A DNA stretch of 64,000 nt from Letharia columbiana. Taxonomy: Eukaryota > Ascomycota > Lecanoromycetes > Lecanorales > Parmeliaceae. Both the position numbers and the translations under genes were made by a program. Of this stretch, positions 1 to 9,316 are shown in pieces (the stretch's first letter is position 1; each line of letters begins with the position of its first letter). The notes beneath the pieces were generated by a model, which did no database searches, was not told where the DNA came from, and worked only from the letters and a program-made list of their open reading frames with translations. The DNA is taken from contig NW_023501037.1 of assembly GCF_014066305.1 (NCBI RefSeq), positions 1,488,501 through 1,552,500 on the forward strand, given 5' to 3'.

Positions 1-110
1 TATTTATTGAATTAAAAAATTTTATATATAAAATTTATTCTTTATATAATTCTTTATAACTTTTATATATATATCTTTTTCTAATTATTATTATTTATTT
101 ATTTATAAGG
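1..110. other. Edge of an AT-rich, RIP-like block
   Basis: These bases are almost pure A/T with only a handful of G or C, then composition switches to normal within about 20 bases. The texture matches the large AT-rich block that begins near 22,280, so the gene island appears to be bounded by mutated repeat DNA on both sides. No coding sequence or repeat unit can be recognised in so short a piece. Confidence 0.7.
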
Positions 111-473
111 GATTGAAAGTTTTGGTGTGTGTGTTAGTGTGTCTTAACAGACTAAGATATATCGTTATTCTGAGGGACACTAAAATCTCGGAAATTACGA
201 TCCAAAGACCCGAAAGTAAAATTCTTAGCGTAAGACAGTCAAGACAGTGTATACACAGCTTAAAAACTCCTAGTCTGAAACCCCCTACAGTAATGCACGC
301 GCTTTGCTACTTATTGAGTTGTTCAATGTCTTAGATTTTAACCGCTACTTTGTCTCGAAGCGCGCCTGTCACGTGCTATAGCTTCGCCGCGTGTTTGCTC
401 TGCGGAAACATGGTGTCTTGATCTTCTGCCATCCTTTGGAGGGATTAGTCCCCCGAATTACGATTACGGAAGC
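111..473. other. Intergenic leader before the first gene
   Basis: This 363-base stretch of normal composition separates the AT-rich edge from the first start codon and presumably carries the promoter and 5' leader of the gene at 474. The one short reading frame here (113-334) has no recognisable domain and is probably chance. I see no clear TATA element. Confidence 0.4.
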
Positions 474-2040
474 ATGAAGAAGGGGCTCATGAGAACTGGT
501 GTCTTCATTGCACCCAACAGCTACCATGGCTCAAACCATAGAACCATCAATGGGACCATCAAACATGACGAGTCCGGCCAAGTCTTCACCGAGGTTTCAT
601 GTCCAGGAGGACCTATGACCTTAGACTGGGTATGGAAAACTCAGGGTAGCTCCAGGGAAGCGGCATGCTTCAGATCATCAGGTCCTGGATGTTCATCACT
701 CGCCAACATGGCCATTCGAAGCGCCCTTAGTCATTCATTCAATATCACTGCCGAGAGTCTTGAGGGGCTACCTTGGGAGGTTGCAAGTCTGCTTTGGGAA
801 AGACTCGTCGCTTCGTATGCTCAATTTTGACTCCTGACTGGCACAAAACAAGGCTAACAAGAGGACTTGCACAGACAACTAGTCAGCGTGAAGGTCTGGA
901 AGGCTTTTGCTGTTGCGTATCCGAATGAAGGCATCGATGCCCTGAAACGAAAGCATCACGTCATAGCAAGACCCAACATGAAACTCGGCGATTATGTCGC
1001 CTCTCTTATCTCACCCTTATATCATTGGGTGACCTTCCTGTCGCTGAGCAACGTCACCTGCGTACGTATTTCCGGAATCCATCTTTCCTATTTCGGATGA
1101 ACAGTTGGGTCTTGGGACATGCCATGGGATTGTCTACTTTGTAGACATGTTCCAAGGCTCAATGCACCCCTTCAAAGGCACTACTGACTCCAAAGTTGTA
1201 AGCCAGTCCCGCACCGATCTTGTCCAGATTTCCCAGCTTACTAACCTCGGAGTCTTGACTATCGGACGGAAATTTACCACTCCAGACATTGGGCTCGACG
1301 ACAGTACGTCTTCATTTCGGCGCGATCTCTTTGTAATCTCTACCCTAACCTGAGTTCTGATACACGTGTCGAGAGTATCGTACTCATTGGCCTTGTTTTG
1401 TGAATCCTTTTCCACAGCAAAGAAGCAGTACTGATTCGCGAAACTTGAAGGCATCATCAGAGGCTGGGGACGAAGTGCTTCATCAACAGATGCCTTTAGA
1501 TTACTCCGAGTCCTCAATTGCCGTTCGCAAAAGGACATCACTGCCAACGTCTTCGCCCATCTCAACCAATTTCCGGCGCTATCGGTATTCAATGTCGAGG
1601 ACTGCAATCTTGGTCCCAAACACAGACAAGCGGCACAAAACCATAAATGGAATTACAAAACGGGAAAAGACCTCAGCGAATGGCTCGTAAAAGGCGGTGC
1701 GACTAGCGCTGGATGGGATTCGATAGTTCACGCGAGCTTTCAACTTGGCGGAGCATTTAGCAAGACGACATTGACGGCTGAAGGTGTGGAGGCCATTGAT
1801 GCAATCCCAGTACTGCACATGTCCATAGGAGCCAATCAACCAGACGCGCTGGTCGACGTAACAGGAGATCAAAGCTTGAGGTCATTCTACCGTGAGTGGG
1901 TTGACACCTTTAAGTTCCCAAATAAGAGACCGTTGAGTCAGAACATTGCACCAAGCATCAAGATGTCTTACCAAAAGCGAACCTTACGAGCATCAAAGCA
2001 GCAAAAACTGGAAGATGTTTTGACAGGGTTTGGGCGCTGA
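474..2040 (+). CDS. Conserved fungal protein of unknown function, 4 exons
   Basis: Proposed exons are 474-814, 875-1061, 1207-1303 and 1451-2040, giving 404 residues in a continuous frame. The product resembles a family of uncharacterised ascomycete proteins I recall only by texture: an N-terminal part with the motif ESLEGLPWEV (about residues 98-107), a middle part containing ISQLTNLGVLTIG and PDIGLDDS, and a C-terminal part with HLNQFPALSVFNVEDC and WLVKGGATSAGWDS. The Leu-rich middle may be a leucine-rich-repeat-like fold, but that is inference. No catalytic motif, signal peptide or membrane segment is visible. Intron 2 (1062-1206) and intron 3 (1304-1450) are long for this locus. The acceptor of intron 3 is AAG rather than CAG/TAG, but it is the only choice that joins GLDD to S-I-I-R-G-W-G in frame. 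A shorter intron 2 (1062-1104) would also stay open. The start ATG has no upstream competitor in frame. Confidence 0.75.
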
Positions 2041-2163
2041 AGCTGCGAGCTATCCCGAAGCCGAGGCTAAAGCGACCTCGAATGAACTAGATTGTAACTT
2101 ACTTTATTTATGCCATTCTGCGCAGTTGTTTTGCCAACTCTCTTTCGGTGCCCAACCAAATTG

Positions 2164-3190
2164 ATGTCGATGGCGACTCAATTGCCTCAGATACCAGAGG
2201 TTCAACGAATCAGCCCTTTGATTATCAGGATCCTAGGAGGCAACGCTGGCCAATTCACTTTGCAGGGTCAGATATTCGCGGGCATCATTTTAGCAAGTGC
2301 TGATTTTGCGAAGGAACGAACACCTATCTTGTGGGTAGGGGCCCATCCCGTCTCTTGCTCGACACTGGCGAAGGCAAATCTTCCTGGTCTCACTGCCTCT
2401 CCTCGATTCTCATATCGGAATCCACCACGATATCTCAAGCTATCATTACACATTGGCATCCTGACCACGTTGGCGGCGTGAAAGACCTCCTCTCCTTTTG
2501 TCCTAACGCAACAATTTATAAGCATGATCCGGCAAGCGGACAGAAACCGATTTATGACTGCCAAATCTTTGAGACAGAAGGAGCTAAGTTGCGAGCATTC
2601 CATTGCCCTGGCCACACTGCGGACCATATGGCTTTCGTATTGGAAGAGGAGAACGCAATGTTCACAGGCGACAATGTCCTGGGACATGGAACAGCAGTGT
2701 TTGAGGATTTAGCCGTGTATCTTGACAGCCTATCACGCATGCGGGAGCAATTCCACGGCAGAGCCTACCCGGGTCATGTAAGTCCATTTCAGAGTGTTTT
2801 GTTGCTCTCTGGGCCCGAATACCGAGTCACAGTAGATGTTTGGGGAGAAGAAAGCTATTCTAGTCTTTAGGCATTTTGCCTTGAAGAGGCAACACGCTGA
2901 CTCCAACATGTGCGCAGGGTGCAGTAATAGAAGATGGACGGACTCGGATTGAGGAATACATCGCACACAGAAAGCAGAGAGAAGAGGAGATCTTGCAGGC
3001 ACTCAGGGATATCGGGAAAGAGGCGACGTCAATGGAATTGGTGAAAGCCGTGTATAAAGATGTGCCAAGCAATCTGCATGTGCCAGCCGCTAACGGTGTA
3101 GTGCAAGTCTTGCGGAAGCTGGAGGGTGAGGGAAAAGTTGCACAATGTCAACATGAGAGTTGGCAGATAGCTGATAAAGCGACTCTCTGA
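2164..3190 (+). CDS. LACTB2-like metallo-beta-lactamase-fold hydrolase
   Basis: Exons 2164-2266, 2314-2777 and 2918-3190 encode about 279 residues, close to the roughly 288 of animal LACTB2. The metal-binding motif H-x-H-x-D-H is at residues 81-86 (THWHPDH). Later ligands appear in HCPGHTADH, in TGDNVLG (the bridging Asp) and in the final YPGH just before intron 2. The last exon matches the winged-helix tail of the LACTB2 group. In animals this family is an endoribonuclease; related fungal proteins beside polyketide synthases release polyketides as thioesterases. No polyketide synthase lies in this window, so a nuclease or general hydrolase role is more likely (inference). The start could be ATG 2164 or ATG 2170; an in-frame ATG at 2110 would add 18 residues that do not look like the family. 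It follows the previous gene by 123 bases on the same strand. Confidence 0.88.
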
Positions 3191-3658
3191 CCGGCAAGCA
3201 AGGGAACTCCTCAGTTCTACGGGAAGCTAGTACTGGATCGTGACCCAGGTTTCCAGCGGGTCAGTCCCCTGGCTAAGGCTTGCACGATCCTAAACATGGT
3301 CAGGAGTAGCAAATCCCGAACATTCTGGCAAACTAGCGGTGAGCGCCATGACATGTTGCTAAGCCCTGGCGTTCACCCATCGCTCGACGTTAAGCATGTT
3401 TGGGATGCATGGAGTTCTCCCTTTCTATGACAGCAGAGAAAGGCGTGTCCAAAAAATGACGGGATCGCACGAAGTAAAAGGATATAGGTATGTATTCGAA
3501 TCTAGACTCTATGATGGACCCCACATAAAATCCGCTGCACTTGCGCCTAAACCATTCCCATCCCAACACGCCAAAAATGCGGCACAAGTTCATAAGACGC
3601 GACCATGCACGCACAAATCCGAGTCCCAGGGAACAACGTCTCTCGAAGCCGTCATCCA
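3191..3658. other. Gap between convergent genes
   Basis: This 468-base spacer lies between the stop codons of the LACTB2-like gene (+) and the Osh-like gene (-), so it should hold both 3' ends. Short reading frames on both strands have no recognisable family features. Nothing else was noticed. Confidence 0.5.
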
Positions 3659-5438
3659 TTATGCACCAGTAACATCACTGTCTCGCAGGCCATAATCTTC
3701 GGCCTGCAGTCCCTGGAGAGCTTTCTTTCCGTCTTCAGTCAGATCAGGCTTCCCATTAGCAGTAACAGCGTCAGTAAAGAACCTTGGCTTCCACTCCTCG
3801 TTCTTCTCTTTCCTTTGGGTGGCTTTGTCGCGTTGCCGTTCTTCGATCTCTTGCTTAAGCTTGGTCGCTTCCGTGTATTGTTTGCTCTTTATCGCACTTG
3901 TGACGCCAGCCCAGAAACGCTGGGATTCATTTGGAAGTTGTTGATCGACAGGGGGAATGATTTTGGCGGTCGGGAAAAGGGGCCTGAGGTCCAATAAGAC
4001 CGAAGAATCCTAGCATAAAGATAGATGATTAGACTTTTGTTGCCAGAAGATCCGAAAGAAGCGGAACTTTACCTTCGAGCCTTGTAGTGTGTAGAATATT
4101 TGGTCGTGCCAACAGCCATCAAGTCGTGCCAAAACATCCTTTTCCGGGACGTCTTTGATGCGCGTCTTATTGTCATTCTCGGGATCGTAGGTATATACTA
4201 CGCCGTTGACCTTGTTCTGTGTCTTGCCCAGCCAATTCTCCTCAAGGTAGTGGAGGATGACTTTCATTTTGGTTTTGCGGCACGTCAAGAAGCAGCTATC
4301 CGCGACCGTAATGGACAAAGAGCCTCGAAGCATACCTCCAAGATGTGCGATTGGATGAGTCAGCTGATACTCTTCATCGTCTCGGTGTTTCAAGTTGATG
4401 AATATACCCAGATTATGTGCTCCCGGTGTGACTCGGATACTGGTGCCTGTGAATTTGGCGCTTAGCTGATCGAAACCGCGGGCGCTGACACCTTTCACAG
4501 GGCAATCGACAAAAAATGCGGATACAGGAGGATGATGCGAAGTTTGCTCAGTGATATATGATACTCTGATTTGCTTGTTCTTGGTGTCGACATGTTGTGT
4601 AGCAGATTCTTTGTGCGTCTCGCCGAGTATTGGTGGGGCGTTATCTTCGACTTCCCAGTTACACTGGTGACCAGGTCATTGGGTGGTGCAGTATAGGCTT
4701 GAGACGCTTCACATACCCGAAAGAACTCTCCCAGTGTAGAATTGTAGGGCTTGCACGGCTTGCCTTTGACGTATTTCTATGCACTCCGTGAGCTTCTTGC
4801 TCTTGGACGATCTGTAGCAGCGAACACGCACCAAATCTTTGGTGAACCAGAAGCGGAGCACCTCGAGCATTCGGCCAAGACCATCGTTAGAATCGCCGAT
4901 GCTGCATGGGGGCGTCAGCAGGTACTGAAAGCACCACGGAGGCAGCAGCATACGCTACAAATGTCTCTGGCCGGTCCAAGTAGTTCCAGTATTCTGGAGA
5001 ATACATTAGTAGACGTCGCCACAAGTGACCCATGGCGAGGTCGGTGAATTACAGCGGTCTTCGTACCAAGATTTGGTGTGGGTTCGAGAAGTTGGGCCGG
5101 TAAAGAGAATCTGACTGAGGCGATATCTGACACGCCAATGAACCTAAGAGGAACCGTGAGCAGCTCTAAGGTAATCTAGAGACCTCACTCTGTCATGGAG
5201 GATGGAGAACGGGCCATAGGTCAAGCCCAGACCCTTTTCTCTAAACTCACTTTCGCAGTATGCTCAGAAGAATCCTCAATTTTGAGCTGTCATCAGATTT
5301 TTCGGACACATATGCATCGGGTCTTGAGGTCGTAGTAGTATCTGCCGTGGATGCGATGGAAGTCGCAGGAGACGGTGCCGGCGCGGGCGATGCTTTGGCT
5401 TTGTTCGAGGAAGATTCCCCGGAAGAGGGCGAAGTCAT
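3659..5438 (-). CDS. Oxysterol-binding-related lipid transfer protein, Osh6/7 type
   Basis: Seven exons read on the minus strand (5438-5251, 5143-5067, 4993-4954, 4901-4832, 4776-4717, 4663-4073, 4009-3659) give 458 residues, near the 448 and 437 of yeast Osh6 and Osh7. A Ser/Thr/Ala/Pro-rich N-terminus of ~50 residues is followed directly by the ORD, with no PH or ankyrin domain. Family landmarks are LPAQLLEPTPNLEYW (about 78-92), the lipid-pocket segment LGEFFR (about 140-145), and the fingerprint EQTSHHPP at 184-191, where most members have EQVSHHPP. The paired histidines that bind PI4P in this family are present. The tail contains KQEIEERQR and WKPRFF, as in homologues. By family, it should exchange phosphatidylserine for PI4P between the ER and the plasma membrane. 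All six introns are 52-107 nt; the one at 5066-4994 carries a clear CTAAT branch site. Confidence 0.92.
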
Positions 5439-6584
5439 GTTGACGGGCCTGGTGTTGGGGGGGGGTTGTCCCCGTCTGTGGGTAGAGAAGAGGGCCGCGT
5501 CGCTGTTCAGTATTGCGGGGTGGAGAGTCTGGGGAGCTGTAGGAGACGATCGTCACCAATATCTTGAATGACGATTAATCTATCTAAATCGAGTAAAGTA
5601 AGTAGATGGCACCTCGGCCCCAATCTAAGTGGTAGGTAGGTACTTTACCTAGTAAATGGTAAAGCGCGAGCCGCGCTAACAGCAACTTTCTTGCGCTCTC
5701 TTTGGCCCTGCTTTACTATGGTGTCTTGGGTGATTTTTTATCTTATTCTTACCGATTAATCTTAGGTATTCGCACATCGAATTGTGATTTGACCTCGAAC
5801 CCTCAGTGCATTTGGTATCGACAAACTACTGTATAGCCAGCGAGGTTATTAATACTATGAATTAGTCAGGTGGACCTTCCTGCTGCACTGTTGTCTGTTG
5901 TGGGTTGAATGACCCGTGGAGCCATTATTCTCGCGTTGGATTGGATAGCAACACGATGCGTCTCTACAGTCTACATTTGCTACTACTACTTCCCAATTCC
6001 TTTAATTATTCTCTCTCTCTCTCCGAAAACTACTAACCTATCGCTCTTTTTTATAATCAACTCAGTATTTCGCCACAACTAGTCAGGAATACATTTGAGT
6101 ACTTAGCAAGTACTCCAGTGCAGATTGAACCCCACAATGGCATCTGATGGTAGACCAGCCGAAAAGATCGAACCACGATTGCGCAGCTTGTGATTTTGAG
6201 CGTAAATATAACTGTAGAGAATTCAAGTCCGATCTCGTTGCATCCCGAAGAGCCAAAGCCTCAAGGTAAAGAGTCAAGCTCGACATTCGATGCTCCTACG
6301 GTAACTTATCCCATTTCGTTTTTGGAGTAGGACGTCATTGACAGATTCGCGAGGCTTGAGGCTCACGATTAATTCGTCTTTTGGAGCGGTTTCATTGCAA
6401 AGCTTGCTTTCTCAATGCTCGAGACTTGAAATCCCAAATGGCTTCTACGCTAAGAAGCTAGTGACCAATCAGATCCTCGGATTTCACGATTTCTAGTCTA
6501 AAACACACCTTATTTCTTCATTTTCGTTCTAAACACGGGTACGTCCAAAAGAGGAAGCACCATAAGGCTGAACCTCGAACATCA
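5439..6584. promoter_or_regulatory. Upstream region of the Osh-like gene
   Basis: This is about 1.1 kb of non-coding DNA upstream of the minus-strand Osh-like start codon. It includes TAGGTAGGTAC...TTACCTA near 5630-5660, a short inverted arrangement of the TACCT/AGGTA words common in intergenic DNA of filamentous ascomycetes, and a (CT)n tract at 6010-6023. No gene was recognised; a 67-codon frame at 6083-6286 (-) has no family features. Confidence 0.4.
6010..6023 (+). repeat. (CT)n microsatellite
   Basis: A pure CT dinucleotide run of about seven units lies upstream of the Osh-like gene. It is directly visible and has no assigned function. Confidence 0.85.
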
Positions 6585-6756
6585 ACTTTATTAATTTATT
6601 CTATTTAATTCCTTTAACGTTACGTAATAAATGATAATACAATAAATTTATAGAGTTATAGAGTTAATTATACGCTATTAAATAATGTAGCGAAAACGAA
6701 ATTTGATAAAGTATTCGTAAAGATATACTAAAAATTAAGATTTTTATTTAAATTAT
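6585..6756. mobile_element. Small AT-rich (RIP-like) scar
   Basis: About 170 bases are almost free of CpA and TpG and rich in TA, unlike the normal DNA on both sides. It abuts the GC-rich repeat cluster at 6757. I read it as a fragment of a repeat once mutated by RIP and now left in the gene island. Too short to classify. Confidence 0.5.
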
Positions 6757-7098
6757 CGAGCTTGCGAGAAGAGCCCCTCCGGCAGGAGCCCTCGGAGAGC
6801 CCTCGGAGAGCCCCCGGAGGGTCAGGGGGGTTTCAGGGGGTCTCCCCCTGAGTATATCAACTATCTCTCTCGATTCTCAGGGTTAGACCCCTTAAAATCC
6901 CTTAAACCCTTCGGAGCTCTTTAAGGGCTCTCCGAGGGCTTCTATCGGAGGGGCTGTCAAAGCAAGCTCGAAATCAATCAAATATCACTAAAATAATCAA
7001 ATTTCGAGCTTGCTTTGACAGCCCCTCCGATAGAAGCCCTCGGAGAGCCCTTAAAGAGCCCCCGAAGGGTCCGAGGGGTTTTAGGGGGTCTCCCTGAG
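6757..7098. repeat. Three GC-rich ~97-bp repeats, two forming a palindrome
   Basis: Copy A is 6757-6852 (forward), copy B 6876-6974 (reverse) and copy C 7001-7098 (forward). Each unit starts with CGAGCTTGC, runs through CCCCTCCG, GCCCTCGGAGAGCC and a G-run, and ends in CTGAG. Copies B and C are near-perfect inverted repeats over their first ~55 bases (from ATTTCGAGCTTGC through GAGAGCCCTTAAAGAG) with a 26-base AT-rich centre, then diverge mildly. The whole B-C pair could fold into a hairpin about 220 bases long. Each unit is below the length usually needed for RIP, which may explain why it keeps high GC beside the AT-rich scar. Family unknown; it behaves like a short mobile or foldback element. 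Confidence 0.8.
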
Positions 7099-8221
7099 AA
7101 TTAAACAGTCAAAAACCAGTACTCGGCAAGCTTTTCACTACTGGGAAGCCCGCGCCCCAGCACATATTATTTCCTTCTTCTACTTGCTACCTAGCTAGCA
7201 ACACACGACTATTTGCGAAGGTACCTCAGCTTTGTTTCTGTCACCCCAACGCTTTGAGCCTTTGAGTGTTTGTGCTCTCTTCCATCCCACACATAATTTC
7301 TTCACCTGGCATCAATCAAGCAGATACCGCTATTTCGTGAACGGAAATTCACATGTCTTGTCGTCCGATATTATGCATGACTCCTCGCAGGTTATAAAAC
7401 GCTTTCACTATTCCCTCCAGAATGTGATTCATTGGCCCCGGAAGGAAAGACCCCAGGACTATACGGTGATAACTCTTATACTTGAAAGATATGGGGAACC
7501 ACTTTGCATTGTCTCTGTGGGGACTGCTGAGGCAGCGATCATTGGAGGTTCGCGACCTTCACGGCCAGGTATGGCTCATGATCTCCCTACTGATCGTCTG
7601 TGGATATTATTATTACATCTACTGTTGTTTCTTTTAAGGTGATCGTCTTTGCTCTAGATTCTGTAAACGATTAAAGAGTACTGTGGCTGTGCAAATATTT
7701 TCCCGATCTTTTCTCCAATCGGAGAAACGACGCGGAGTGTGGCTGAGATCGCTTCCCCAAGGGCTTTCCCGCGAAAAGACAGCACGATCGGCGTTTGGAG
7801 CTTCCTTTTGATGTAGCTTGGCAACGATGTTCTCAGAGTTCCATGACGCGAACGCAAGACCGCAAGAGTAAAGCCGTACCGATACTGGATCGTTGGACCC
7901 CCCGGCTACATCTATGTGATGCAAAAACAACCCGGGATTCAGCTATCTGCAGCTTCAGGGGTGCTTGGGGGGGGTGGGACCTCCGTTATTCCATTGGCCC
8001 ATGCTCTCTGTATGCGCCGACACTGTCATGGAACCCAATTTTATGTCGGTGCCCTATTTGCCATGCAGGAGGGTATGGGAATGTTCGGGTGAAACAACAA
8101 TATACAGGTCAAATAATAGTAATATGTCGTAGATGGGGTTGTGCACGCATTCGGATCACCTCATCTCGGTTAGAGGTTGGTGAAGGGGGGGCCAATCCCC
8201 TGAAATGGTTCAAAGGACTGC

Positions 8222-8259
8222 ATTATTATTGTTATTATTATTATGATTATTATTGTTAT
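8222..8259 (+). repeat. Imperfect (TTA)n microsatellite
   Basis: A run of TTA units with a few TTG and GAT interruptions, read directly from the sequence. Confidence 0.85.
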
Positions 8260-8825
8260 GAAAGTGTCTCGGCTTCGCGAACCTATGGGCGCTTGGCAAA
8301 TTTCGAGAGCCAAATACTGCCGGTACTATCATCGGACACGCGGCTACAGCAGAGAGGGACTAATCGCTTCACCTGTGACCTCCGAGTACTGCCACATCAC
8401 CACTCTCAAGCGCCTCGTCTCAGGGTCCAGAGCGGGAGAGAAGTGTGGCTGAGGATGAGGGATTTGCAGAGAAGCGCCACATGAACGATGAGGCACGTCG
8501 TCACCGACACACGGTCGCAATGCTTTAGCGAGAGAAGGAGTTGCCAGAGAAGGGAAAGATGAACGGTTTTCTGCTGCAGGGGGGGATGGGAGAAAGCCAC
8601 AGGAGAGACGGAAGCAGCGAGGAAAATTCCTTGGCCCAAAAGTCAAAAGAAGCCCCACTACCACAAGGAAGCTAGAGATGCTGCGATCTACATTGAGAAC
8701 CTCCTTTAGCGCTGAATGAGAGTGGCTCCGGTGTATCCCCTTGTGGCGCAACTCCCTGCAAGTTTGCTAGTTTGCTTCTTCTTTTCTGACACTAATCCTC
8801 ATCCTAGAGCCACACCATCTTCCTG

Positions 8826-8848
8826 TAAGGTAAGGTAAGGTAAAGGTA
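8826..8848 (+). repeat. AAGGT short tandem repeat
   Basis: Four copies of the 5-base word AAGGT, the last expanded by one A. The same word is repeated at 16,814-16,858 upstream of another gene. These TAAGG/CCTTA arrays are frequent in fungal intergenic DNA. Confidence 0.8.
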
Positions 8849-8887
8849 GTCGTACTCTAATAAAACCTTTGACGCTCGGGAGTTCAC

Positions 8888-8916
8888 CATGCCCACGCCC
8901 ATGCCCATGCCCATGC
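8888..8916 (+). repeat. CCCATG hexanucleotide repeat
   Basis: Four to five units of CCCATG with single-base variants, ending in CTTATGC. The reading frame through it is probably chance. Confidence 0.8.
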
Positions 8917-9225
8917 TTATGCTCCAGGTCAAGCCTCCAGGCACTCGTTTCCATCGAGCATGCATTACAATTAGCTCTCGTCGCTTCCACGTGACGCTAC
9001 GGTATAATCCCTTTTACGAGTCCATTACAACGCACGCTCTTGAAGGCATACTACGCTTCACTACCTGGGCCTATCAAACTCTCCCGGGTTCGCACTTCCT
9101 TCTAAATACCTTGTCCTTACCCAATTCCCCTTGTCCCTGTCATAACTCCATTATTTTACCCTACCTTCTCCGACGCCCTTCTACTGGATGTGACCTGCAT
9201 ACATCTAAAAGCGTCCAGCACAGCC

Positions 9226-9268
9226 ACTTCTTCTTCATCTTCTTCCTCTTCTTCTGCTTCTTCTTCTA
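9226..9268 (+). promoter_or_regulatory. CT-rich tract upstream of the CP2 start
   Basis: A tract of CTT/CTTC units ending about 50 bases before the proposed ATG at 9317. Pyrimidine-rich stretches near the transcription start are typical of filamentous fungal promoters, so this may mark the core promoter. That role is inferred from position. Confidence 0.45.
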
Positions 9269-9316
9269 TATGAGTCTCTTATAAGAGCCTCTTGAGGAAC
9301 CAAGTCACCTCATGCC

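Larger units (their letters stand above)
7099..9316. promoter_or_regulatory. Long upstream region of the CP2 gene
   Basis: More than 2.2 kb of normal-composition DNA precedes the CP2 start with no supported gene. Frames at 7232-7642 (+) and 7795-8484 (+) are open but contain no recognisable family, have long runs encoded by simple repeats, and lack plausible splice partners. Such a long leader is common for developmental regulators, whose transcripts often have long 5' untranslated regions with small upstream frames. It holds a TTA microsatellite, an AAGGT repeat, a CCCATG repeat and a CT-rich tract next to the start. Confidence 0.4.

Noticed and set aside
1105..1206. Possible extra coding segment if intron 2 of the first gene ended at 1104
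   Set aside because: It is open, but would need a 43-nt intron and adds text unlike the conserved blocks; kept only as an alternative.
2164..3190. LACTB2-like gene as part of a polyketide cluster
   Set aside because: No polyketide synthase, oxidase or transporter gene occurs in the window; neighbours are housekeeping genes.
7795..8484. Open frame of 229 codons (+) upstream of the CP2 gene
   Set aside because: No family features, contains a stretch encoded by the TTA microsatellite, and overlaps several equally long frames on other strands.
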